Positions 1 to 5,940 of a stretch of DNA of 7,114 bases are shown piece by piece. How positions within the stretch are numbered: position 1 is the stretch's first letter; the number at the start of each line of letters is the position of its first letter. The stretch comes from an uncultured Parvimonas sp. Lineage in GTDB: Bacteria; Bacillota; Clostridia; Tissierellales; Peptoniphilaceae. The stretch spans positions 1-7,114 of the forward strand of contig CABRGI010000037.1 of NCBI GenBank assembly GCA_902470455.1, given 5' to 3'. The notes beneath the pieces were generated by a model. That model was not told the DNA's origin. It did no database searches and was given only the letters and a program-made list of their open reading frames with translations. Both the position numbers and the translations under genes were made by a program.

Positions 1-794
1 TAATAAAATGGTTATATAGAATGCTGGTTAGTGATATTTCAAAAAATCCGGGAAAATATACTAAAAAGTATGTTAGAGTTAAATATCAACCTAGTGAAGA
101 TGAAGATTATGAAATTTATGATGAGGATGAAATGGACTATTCAAATGAAAATATGGATACCTTTTTTGAGGGTATTGATTATATAGATGTTGACTTAAAT
201 GCATTAAATGTAAAATTTGAGATAAGCGATGATAAGCTTGTCAGAGTAAAGGCAAGAAATGTAAAGAGAACAAAATTATATTGCGATAAGAATCTAAATA
301 GATTAAAGATTTACAATAAAGGCTTGGTTGGGAAACTTGATAGAAACGGAATTATGGTAGATGATGATTTCATTAAGGATTCTTCCCTTACAATTTATAT
401 TCCGGAGAATATTTCAATTTCAGGGGAAATCAATGCTACAAATCTCAGAATCAACGAATTGGAACTTGAAAATTTCAATTTACAAGTAAACGCAGGAAAT
501 GTAAATTTATTTGATTTTGAAGTTAAGAATTTTAATGTAGAAGTCAATGCCGGAAATATTAAAGGTGAAGTAGAATACCAAGAGATGTTTAAACTTGATG
601 TTAATGCAGGTAATGCAACTTTAGAAGTTGAAAAATTATATGGAGAAATAGAATACGAATACAGTGTTGGAATGGGAAGTGTCAAGATTTTTGGAGAATC
701 TTTTTCGGGTTTTGGAAAACATGGTAGAAAAAATAGAAATTCTGAAGTAAATATGAAAATAGCTTGTGAAGCGGGAAAAGTTACTATAAGATAA
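1..794 (+). CDS. DUF4097-like repeat protein, 5' end outside window
   Basis: I recognise only the general fold: a DUF4097/'putative adhesin'-like beta-repeat protein of unknown function. The reading frame is open back to base 1. The first ATG (21) has no ribosome site in front of it, so the true start is probably upstream and this is a C-terminal part. Numbering from that ATG gives 257 residues. Residues about 25-50 are very acidic (runs of E, D, Y). From about residue 130 there is a short-strand repeat: an N-A-x-N or V-N-A-G-N motif begins at I137, V156, V175 and V194, exactly 19 residues apart. Degenerate copies follow at V216 (VGMGS) and about 249 (CEAGK). This suggests a right-handed beta-solenoid. 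No membrane segment or signal peptide is visible in the part present, though either could lie upstream. No clear terminator follows it. The coding call is firm, the family call moderate, and the function unknown. Confidence 0.75.
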   Translation, partial: IKWLYRMLVSDISKNPGKYTKKYVRVKYQPSEDEDYEIYDEDEMDYSNENMDTFFEGIDYIDVDLNALNVKFEISDDKLVRVKARNVKRTKLYCDKNLNRLKIYNKGLVGKLDRNGIMVDDDFIKDSSLTIYIPENISISGEINATNLRINELELENFNLQVNAGNVNLFDFEVKNFNVEVNAGNIKGEVEYQEMFKLDVNAGNATLEVEKLYGEIEYEYSVGMGSVKIFGESFSGFGKHGRKNRNSEVNMKIACEAGKVTIR

Positions 795-805
795 GTTTTT
801 TGAAC

Positions 806-834
806 TTTAATTGTAAACTTAATTATGTTATAAT
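806..834 (+). promoter_or_regulatory. Likely sigma-A promoter of the M18 aminopeptidase gene
   Basis: There is a perfect TATAAT at 829-834 preceded by TG one base upstream (826-827), an extended -10. The -35 match is weak: TTTAAT at 806-811 with a 17-base spacer. An extended -10 can work with a poor -35. The predicted start near 841 leaves a leader of about 30 bases before the ATG at 873, which carries AGGAGG at 861-866. A second TATAAT (855-860) abuts that ribosome site and is unlikely to be used. Confidence 0.55.
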
Positions 835-872
835 GGTCTTATAAGAAAATATATTATAATAGGAGGAAGGTT

Positions 873-2246
873 ATGTTAAATAAGAGTGCATGGTTACAAA
901 TTGAGGATGCAGAAAAAGATTTAGTTTTTGATTTTTGTAATGATTATAAAAAGTTTTTATCAGTATCAAAAACTGAAAGACTTGCTTGTGCAGAAATTAT
1001 TCGTCAAGCAAAGGAAAAGGGCTTTAGAGATTTGGAAGAACTTTATAAATCAGGAGAAAAATTTAAAGCCGGAGATAAGTTTTATCTAAATCATAAGAAT
1101 AAATCAGTTGCTCTTTTTGTAATGGGAACTGAACCATTGGAAAATGGTTTGAATATCGTTGGAGCACATATTGATAGCCCACGTTTAGATGTTAAACAAA
1201 ATCCTTTGTATGAAGCAAATAATTTAACAAAAATGAAAACTCATTATTATGGTGGAGTTAAATTATATCAATATGCAACTATTCCTTTAGCAATTCACGG
1301 AGTTGTTTACAATTCAGTCGGAGAAAAAATAGAAATCCACATTGGAGAAGATAAGGACGATCCAGTATTTTGTGTAACAGATTTATTAATTCACTTATCT
1401 AAAAATCAATTAGCTAAAACAGCTCGTGAAGCATTGGTTGGAGAACAAATGAATATTTTAGTTGGAAATATTCCACTAAAAGATAAAGAAAAAGATGCTG
1501 TTAAAGAAAATGTTTTAAAATTAATAAAAGAAAAATACAATTTTGAAGAAGAAGATTTCAGAATTGCAGAATTGGAAATTGTACCTGCAGGGGAAGCTAG
1601 AGATTTAGGTTTTGACAGATCAATGGTTATTGGATATGGACAAGATGATAGAGTTTGTGCTTTTACAACAATGCGTGCTATCTTTGAAATTGAAAATCCA
1701 AAGAGAACATCTTGCGGATTATTTATGGATAAAGAAGAAATAGGCTCAATGGGTAATACAGGTATGGCATCATATTTCTGGGAAAATACAATGACTGAAC
1801 TTGTAAATCTTGAAGGAGATTTTTGCCAATTAAAAGTTAATCGTTCATTAAAGAATTCTAAAGTGTTATCAGCTGACGTTGCAGCGGGATTAGACCCTGA
1901 TTTTGCAGATACTTGTGAAGCTATGAACTCTGCAGTAATCGGTTCAGGAATTACAATTTGCAAATACACAGGAAGCGGTGGAAAATTCGGTTCAAGTGAT
2001 GCAAATGCTGAATTTTTAGCAGAAGTTAGAAAAGTATTCAAAGAAAATAATGTTGTATGGCAAACAGCGGAACTTGGTAAAGTAGATCAAGGCGGTGGCG
2101 GAACAATTGCATTACTTCTTGCAAAATACGGTGCAGAAGTTTTAGATGCAGGTCCTGCTACATTGAGTATGCACTCACCATACGAAGTTACAAGCAAAAT
2201 AGATGTTTATATGAGTTACAAAGCATATAAGGCATTTATGTTATAA
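873..2246 (+). CDS. M18 family zinc aminopeptidase (aminopeptidase I / aspartyl aminopeptidase type)
   Basis: This is a cytosolic metallopeptidase that removes N-terminal amino acids from peptides, probably acidic or neutral ones, for peptide turnover and amino-acid supply. The 457-residue length is normal for family M18. The expected metal-site motifs appear in order: GAHIDSPR with zinc ligand H99 and D101; YGQDDRV with the likely bridging aspartate D258; DKEEIGS with E288 and E289 (catalytic base and ligand); SADVAAGLDP with D335; and MHSPYE with H434 near the C-terminus. I read D335 and H434 as the remaining zinc ligands from the family pattern. No signal peptide is present. The start at 873 is supported by AGGAGG at 861-866, six bases upstream. 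The gene appears to be a single transcription unit, with a promoter at 806-834 and a hairpin terminator just after the stop. Many annotations call this type apeB, but I cannot fix the substrate from sequence. Confidence 0.93.
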   Translation: MLNKSAWLQIEDAEKDLVFDFCNDYKKFLSVSKTERLACAEIIRQAKEKGFRDLEELYKSGEKFKAGDKFYLNHKNKSVALFVMGTEPLENGLNIVGAHIDSPRLDVKQNPLYEANNLTKMKTHYYGGVKLYQYATIPLAIHGVVYNSVGEKIEIHIGEDKDDPVFCVTDLLIHLSKNQLAKTAREALVGEQMNILVGNIPLKDKEKDAVKENVLKLIKEKYNFEEEDFRIAELEIVPAGEARDLGFDRSMVIGYGQDDRVCAFTTMRAIFEIENPKRTSCGLFMDKEEIGSMGNTGMASYFWENTMTELVNLEGDFCQLKVNRSLKNSKVLSADVAAGLDPDFADTCEAMNSAVIGSGITICKYTGSGGKFGSSDANAEFLAEVRKVFKENNVVWQTAELGKVDQGGGGTIALLLAKYGAEVLDAGPATLSMHSPYEVTSKIDVYMSYKAYKAFML

Positions 2247-2265
2247 GAAATATTTTTTAAAATTT

Positions 2266-2303
2266 ACACCTACAAGATATTTACATCGAGTAGGTGTTTT
2301 TTT
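2266..2303 (+). terminator. Rho-independent terminator after the aminopeptidase gene
   Basis: An 8-bp perfect stem, ACACCTAC (2266-2273) with GTAGGTGT (2290-2297), encloses a 16-base loop and is followed by seven T (2297-2303). It begins 20 bases after the stop codon at 2244-2246. The loop is rather large, but the stem and T-run are clear. Confidence 0.8.
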
Positions 2304-2567
2304 ATTAAATAGCAAGTATATATTTTTAAAAATTATGAAAAAACACATATTAAATCATAGTATTATAAAAGATTTTTAACCTAAAAACTTCACTGTAATA
2401 TAGTAAATTTGTTAAAAAATTTAATATGTTTTGTAGTTTTATGAAAACGATTAGAAAAAACTATTAATTATAAATTATGAGTATTTTTAGTATATTTTTA
2501 AGTATAATAATAAAAATATATGAAAATGTTTGAAAAATTAAAAAATAATCAAAAAAATATTCAATTT
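2304..2567. other. AT-rich noncoding spacer upstream of the pflB promoter
   Basis: About 260 bases of extremely A/T-rich sequence with no convincing gene on either strand. The only structured signals I can support are a cre-like motif (2442-2455, listed separately) and a weak TTGTTAA half-site at 2409-2415. Runs of A and T could curve the DNA, and TATAAT-like hexamers (for example 2503-2508) occur without a matching -35, as expected by chance at this composition. Confidence 0.6.
2442..2455 (+). promoter_or_regulatory. Possible CcpA (cre-like) operator upstream of pflB
   Basis: TGAAAACGATTAGA fits 13 of 14 positions of the catabolite-response element pattern TGWAANCGNTNWCA; the only mismatch is G for C at position 13. 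It lies about 168 bases before the predicted pflB start point, an upstream position more typical of activation than of roadblock repression. CcpA control of fermentation genes is known in Firmicutes, but the pattern is degenerate and AT-rich sequence gives chance hits. Confidence 0.35.
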
Positions 2568-2583
2568 TGTGATTTTAATCACT
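2568..2583 (+). promoter_or_regulatory. Crp/Fnr-family operator in front of pflB
   Basis: TGTGATTTTAATCACT is an almost perfect palindrome of the form TGTGA-N6-TCACT, with GTGATT and AATCAC as exact inverted arms. It matches the Firmicute Fnr box described in Bacillus subtilis. Its centre (between 2575 and 2576) is exactly 41.5 bases upstream of the start point (2617) predicted from the -10 box at 2605-2610. That is the class II activator position, where the regulator overlaps the -35. Fnr would sense low oxygen, in keeping with an oxygen-labile glycyl-radical enzyme, but another Crp-family protein could bind the same site. Confidence 0.7.
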
Positions 2584-2610
2584 GACGGAACTTTTTATAG
2601 GGTATATACT
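2582..2610 (+). promoter_or_regulatory. Predicted pflB promoter (class II, Crp/Fnr-dependent)
   Basis: The -35 is CTGACG (2582-2587, 4 of 6 matches) and the -10 is TATACT (2605-2610, 5 of 6 matches), with an ideal 17-base spacer. The -35 overlaps the last bases of the Crp/Fnr palindrome. The expected start is an A at 2617, giving an A-rich, apparently unstructured leader of 57 bases before the pflB ATG. Confidence 0.6.
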
Positions 2611-2660
2611 ATGTATAAGTTGATTAAAAGAAAAAATTTACATAATGATATGAAAAAAAT

Positions 2661-2666
2661 AGGAGA
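2661..2666 (+). promoter_or_regulatory. Ribosome binding site that fixes the pflB start
   Basis: AGGAGA lies seven bases before the ATG at 2674. The frame stays open upstream, through an ATG at 2650 and as far as a GTG at 2569. The ribosome site falls inside any longer version, and protein homology begins only after 2674, so the short start is correct. Confidence 0.85.
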
Positions 2667-2673
2667 TGATTTT

Positions 2674-4920
2674 ATGGACGCATGGAGAGGTTTTAAAAAA
2701 GGAAATTGGAGTGAAAATATTGATACTAGAGATTTCATTCAATTAAACTATACACCTTATGAAGGAGATGAAAGTTTTTTAGCTGAACCAACTGAAAGGA
2801 CAAAAAATTTATGGAAAAAAGCTGAAGACTTAATCTTAGAAGAAGTTAGAACAAAAACTGTAAAAGTTGATACTACAAGAGTTTCAGGAATTAACAATTT
2901 TCCTGCTGGATATTTAGACAAAGAAAATGAATTGATTGTAGGTTTCCAAACTGATGAACCAATGAAGAGAATCGTAAATCCTTATGGCGGATACAGAATG
3001 GTTACAAATTCTTTAGACGCTTATGGATTAAAGATGGATCCAACTATTGAAAAATATTTTAATCAATTCAGAAAAACTCATAATCAAGGTGTTTTTGACG
3101 CTTATACTTCTCAAATGAGAAAAGCTAGAACTGTTGGTCTTTTAACAGGTCTTCCAGATGCTTATGGACGTGGAAGAATTATCGGAGATTACAGAAGAGT
3201 TGCTCTTTATGGAATTGACAGATTAAGAGAAGATAAATTAAATGAATTTAGAAAATTGGAAAGTGAATTAGCTTCAGAAGATATTATCAGACTTAGAGAA
3301 GAACTTTCTGAACAATACAGAGCTTTAGATGAAATGAAGAAAATGGCTTTGGAATATGGTTATGATATTTCTGTTCCTGCCACAAATGCTAGAGAAGCTA
3401 TTCAATGGTTATACTTTGCTTATTTAGCAGCGGTTAAAGAAAATAACGGAGCTGCAATGAGTCTTGGTAGAAATGGCGGTTTCCTTGATATTTATATTAA
3501 GAGAGATATTGATGAAGGAACTTTAACAGAAAGTGAAGCTCAAGAATTAATCGACCAATTCGTTATGAAACTTAGAATGATGAGACATTTAAGAACTCCT
3601 GAATATGATGATTTATTCGCAGGAGATCCTACTTGGGTTACTGAATCATTAGGTGGTATGGGAGTTGATGGAAGAACATTAGTTACTAAAACTGCTTTTA
3701 GAATTTTACACACTTTAACTAATTTAGATTCTTCACCGGAACCAAATATGACAGTTCTTTGGAGTTTAGATTTACCGGAAGGCTGGAAAAATTATTGCTC
3801 AAAGATGAGTATTCAAACAGGTTCATTACAATATGAAAATGATGATGCAATGAGACCTGTTCACGGAGATGACTATGCGATTGCTTGTTGTGTATCTTCA
3901 ATGGTAATTGGTAAACAAATGCAATTCTTTGGAGCTAGAGCAAATCTTGCAAAATCACTTCTTTACGCTATTAACGGTGGCGTTGATGAAATGAAGAGAG
4001 CAAAAGACGGTTCTTTAATCAAAGTATTAGATGGTATTGAACCAATTAAAGATGAAGTTTTAGATTTTGACAAAGTTTATGCTAACTACAAATTAGTTTT
4101 AGAAAAAGTTGCAAAACTTTATGTAAATACAATGAATACAATTCACTATATGCACGATAAATATGCTTATGAAGCTGGACAAATGGCTCTACACGATACT
4201 TTTGTTCATAGATATATGGCATTTGGTGTAGCAGGTATTTCAATTGTAGCAGACTCATTAAGTGCTATTAAATATGCAAAAGTTAAACCAATAAGAGATG
4301 AAAACGGATTAGCTATTGACTTTGAAATTGAAGGAGATTTCCCAACTTACGGAAATGATGATGACAGAGTTGACTCAATAGCAGTAGAAGTTATCGAAGG
4401 ATTTATGGAAGAACTTAGAAAAACTCCTACTTACAGAAATTCTGAACATACTCTTTCAATCTTAACTATAACTTCAAATGTAGTATATGGTAAGAAGACA
4501 GGAACAACTCCTGACGGAAGAAAGAAAGGCGAACCATTTGCACCGGGTGCTAACCCAATGCATGGAAGAGATAAGACAGGTGCAATTGCATCACTTAACT
4601 CTGTTGCAAAAATTCCTTTTGCAGGATGTTGTCAAGACGGTATTTCAAATACATTCTCAATAGTTCCTACAGCATTAGGAAAGAGTGAAGATGAAAGAAA
4701 AGTTAATTTAACAAACTTAATGGACGGTTATTTTGAACAATTGGCATTCCATTTGAATGTTAATGTACTTGACAGAGCAACTTTAATGGATGCTTATGAA
4801 CATCCTGAAAAATATCCAAACTTAACAATTCGTGTTTCAGGATATGCTGTTAGATTTAATAGACTTACAAAAGAACAACAAATGGAAGTAATTCACAGAA
4901 CTTTCCACGAAAGTCGTTAA
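2674..4920 (+). CDS. pflB: Formate C-acetyltransferase (pyruvate formate-lyase)
   Basis: This cytosolic glycyl-radical enzyme converts pyruvate and CoA to acetyl-CoA and formate, a central step of anaerobic mixed-acid fermentation. From the ATG at 2674 it has 748 residues, close to the 760 of Escherichia coli PflB, and near-identical blocks are visible: RDFIQLNYTPYEGDESFL near the N-terminus, FRKTHNQGVFDAYT, and TGLPDAYGRGRIIGDYRRVA. The adjacent catalytic cysteines C405-C406 sit in IACCVSSM, matching C418/C419 of E. coli. The adjacent pair identifies true PFL rather than glycerol- or choline-lyase relatives. The glycyl-radical motif RVSGYAVRFN has the radical glycine at G723, 25 residues from the C-terminus as in E. 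coli. Its activase follows 73 bases downstream. A Crp/Fnr-type promoter precedes it and a hairpin terminator follows directly. The in-frame extension back to 2569 is noncoding regulatory DNA. Confidence 0.98.
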   Translation: MDAWRGFKKGNWSENIDTRDFIQLNYTPYEGDESFLAEPTERTKNLWKKAEDLILEEVRTKTVKVDTTRVSGINNFPAGYLDKENELIVGFQTDEPMKRIVNPYGGYRMVTNSLDAYGLKMDPTIEKYFNQFRKTHNQGVFDAYTSQMRKARTVGLLTGLPDAYGRGRIIGDYRRVALYGIDRLREDKLNEFRKLESELASEDIIRLREELSEQYRALDEMKKMALEYGYDISVPATNAREAIQWLYFAYLAAVKENNGAAMSLGRNGGFLDIYIKRDIDEGTLTESEAQELIDQFVMKLRMMRHLRTPEYDDLFAGDPTWVTESLGGMGVDGRTLVTKTAFRILHTLTNLDSSPEPNMTVLWSLDLPEGWKNYCSKMSIQTGSLQYENDDAMRPVHGDDYAIACCVSSMVIGKQMQFFGARANLAKSLLYAINGGVDEMKRAKDGSLIKVLDGIEPIKDEVLDFDKVYANYKLVLEKVAKLYVNTMNTIHYMHDKYAYEAGQMALHDTFVHRYMAFGVAGISIVADSLSAIKYAKVKPIRDENGLAIDFEIEGDFPTYGNDDDRVDSIAVEVIEGFMEELRKTPTYRNSEHTLSILTITSNVVYGKKTGTTPDGRKKGEPFAPGANPMHGRDKTGAIASLNSVAKIPFAGCCQDGISNTFSIVPTALGKSEDERKVNLTNLMDGYFEQLAFHLNVNVLDRATLMDAYEHPEKYPNLTIRVSGYAVRFNRLTKEQQMEVIHRTFHESR

Positions 4921-4934
4921 GAAGATGATAATAC

Positions 4935-4966
4935 AAAACAAAGCAGGTTGTCCTGCTTTGTTTTTT
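4935..4966 (+). terminator. Strong intrinsic terminator between pflB and pflA
   Basis: A 13-bp perfect stem runs from 4935-4947 to 4952-4964 (core CAAAGCAGG with CCTGCTTTG) around a TTGT tetraloop. The right arm merges into a run of six T (4961-4966). It starts 15 bases after the pflB stop and ends 27 bases before the pflA start. I see no convincing promoter between it and pflA, so some read-through is likely and would keep pflA expression below pflB. Confidence 0.88.
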
Positions 4967-4993
4967 CTACATATTTTTTGTTAAGGAGATTTT

Positions 4994-5722
4994 ATGGTAA
5001 TAGGCAGGTTACATTCGATTGAAACAATGGGGCTTGTTGACGGACCGGGCATAAGAACAATATTCTTTTTACAAGGTTGTCCTCTTAGATGCCTTTACTG
5101 TCACAATCCTGATACTCAAGCATTACAAGGTGGTACAGAGATAACACCTGATTTTGTGCTGTCTAAAGCCAAAAGATATAAGACATATTATAGAGATAAT
5201 GGTGGAGTAACTTTTTCAGGAGGAGAACCTCTTTTGCAAGGAGAATTTCTCGCTGAAACTCTAAAATTATTAAAAGAAAATGGATATAATACTTGTATTG
5301 ATACAAGTGGTTATGGAAATGAAAAATATTTTAAAGAAACTTTAGAAAATACAGATACAATTCTTTTGGATGTAAAAAGTTTTTCAAACCAAGGCTATAT
5401 AGAAATGGTAAAGCAAAAGATGGACGGCTTTTATAAATTTTTGGAATATATTGAAAAATATTATAAAGGTAAAATTTGGTTCAGACATGTTATGGTTCCC
5501 GGTTTTACAGATAATAAGGAATCAATGGATAAATTTATTGAAATAATTAAGCCTTATCGAGATAAAATAGAGAGAGTTGAAATACTACCTTATCATATAA
5601 TGGGAGTTGCAAAATATAAAGAACTTGGAAGAGATTACAAACTTAAAGGTGTCCCTGCAATGAATAAAGAAAAAGCTGTTATGCTTGAAAGTTATGTAAG
5701 ACATAAATTAAACGCTAACTAA
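4994..5722 (+). CDS. pflA: Pyruvate formate-lyase activating enzyme (radical SAM)
   Basis: PflA uses a 4Fe-4S cluster and S-adenosylmethionine to abstract hydrogen from the PFL glycine (G723 of the neighbouring protein), creating the active glycyl radical. The 242-residue length is near the 246 of E. coli PflA. The cluster motif CxxxCxxC is C29, C33 and C36 in GCPLRCLYCHNPDT, at the same positions as in E. coli, preceded by the conserved VDGPGIR block (15-21). The SAM-binding GGEP motif is G76-P79. The C-terminal blocks WFRHVMVPGFTDN and VEILPYHIMGVAKY are typical of PFL activases and argue against anaerobic ribonucleotide reductase activase, which is shorter. The start is fixed by AAGGAGA at 4983-4989. 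It follows pflB with an intervening terminator, so it is probably expressed by read-through. A second terminator overlaps its stop codon. Confidence 0.97.
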   Translation: MVIGRLHSIETMGLVDGPGIRTIFFLQGCPLRCLYCHNPDTQALQGGTEITPDFVLSKAKRYKTYYRDNGGVTFSGGEPLLQGEFLAETLKLLKENGYNTCIDTSGYGNEKYFKETLENTDTILLDVKSFSNQGYIEMVKQKMDGFYKFLEYIEKYYKGKIWFRHVMVPGFTDNKESMDKFIEIIKPYRDKIERVEILPYHIMGVAKYKELGRDYKLKGVPAMNKEKAVMLESYVRHKLNAN

Positions 5723-5748
5723 GTCATCGGTTTTGATGACTTTTTTTT
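5721..5748 (+). terminator. Intrinsic terminator after pflA
   Basis: An 8-bp stem, AAGTCATC (5721-5728) with GATGACTT (5735-5742), encloses a six-base loop (GGTTTT) and is followed by an eight-T run (5741-5748). The left arm starts within the TAA stop codon of pflA (5720-5722), a compact arrangement in which the last ribosome would sit on the hairpin arm. Confidence 0.85.
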
Positions 5749-5761
5749 GTGAAACAACAAT

Positions 5762-5817
5762 GTTCCCGGGAACCCACCCGATGCAAAGCATCGTGGAAGG
5801 GTGGGGTTCTTATTTTT
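5762..5817 (+). repeat. GC-rich compound inverted repeat / hairpin of unknown role
   Basis: This GC-rich island stands out in an AT-rich spacer. It contains a 12-bp palindrome GTTCCCGGGAAC (5762-5773). Overlapping this is a long hairpin: GAACCCACCC (5770-5779) pairs with GGGTGGGGTTC (5799-5809, one extra G). Inside it is a small stem GATGC-AAA-GCATC (5780-5792), with GTGGAA (5793-5798) unpaired. A U-rich stretch (5810-5817) follows. It could be a backup terminator after pflA or a copy of a dispersed intergenic repeat; the sequence alone does not decide. No protein is encoded. Confidence 0.55.
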
Positions 5818-5871
5818 ATGAATATTTATACAACATTTGATTAATTTTTATGTAAAATATATTAAAATATG

Positions 5872-5900
5872 TTGAAAAATTATTGATTTTATGTTATAAT
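5872..5900 (+). promoter_or_regulatory. Near-consensus sigma-A promoter of the LCP gene
   Basis: TTGAAA (5872-5877) and TATAAT (5895-5900) are separated by exactly 17 bases, with TG at 5892-5893 making an extended -10. The predicted start is an A at 5907, giving a leader of 34 bases that contains AGGAGG. No operator is evident, so expression is probably strong and constitutive. Confidence 0.85.
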
Positions 5901-5926
5901 AGAGTGAATTTTTAGTGCAAATTATT

Positions 5927-5932
5927 AGGAGG
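5927..5932 (+). promoter_or_regulatory. Ribosome binding site deciding a TTG start
   Basis: Consensus AGGAGG lies eight bases before the TTG at 5941, a normal spacing. The nearer ATG at 5934 is only one base from the site and reads just nine codons before a stop, so the TTG is the probable start of the LCP gene. Confidence 0.75.
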
Positions 5933-5940
5933 AATGAAAA

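Noticed and set aside
395..685. Open frame on the minus strand opposite the DUF4097-like gene
   Set aside because: It has no ribosome site or recognisable protein, and its Ser/Phe/Leu-rich composition mirrors the repeat on the other strand.
793..807. Weak inverted repeat (AAGTT / AACTT) after the first gene as a terminator
   Set aside because: A five-pair AT-rich stem is too weak, and the T-run lies in the loop rather than after the stem.
855..860. Second TATAAT directly before the aminopeptidase ribosome site
   Set aside because: A start from it would fall at about 867, within or after the AGGAGG, leaving no usable ribosome site; it also lacks a -35.
1406..2041. 211-residue open frame on the minus strand within the aminopeptidase gene
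   Set aside because: It is a shadow of a well-supported M18 gene, with no domain and no promoter or ribosome site.
2409..2426. Possible Rex (NADH-sensing repressor) site starting TTGTTAA
   Set aside because: Only the left half matches the TTGTTAA-N4-TTAACAA pattern; the right half (TTTAATA) is poor and the surrounding DNA is almost pure A/T.
2569..2673. N-terminal extension of pflB beginning at GTG 2569 (or ATG 2650)
   Set aside because: The GTG is part of the Crp/Fnr palindrome, the promoter lies within the extension, the residues show no PFL similarity, and the ribosome site at 2661-2666 serves the ATG at 2674.
3719..3901. 60-residue open frame on the minus strand inside pflB
   Set aside because: It lies opposite the highly conserved PFL active-site region and has no features of its own.
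5762..5817. End of an insertion sequence or MITE
   Set aside because: No target-site duplication, transposase remnant or matching second terminal repeat is visible in the window, so it is listed only as an unexplained inverted repeat.
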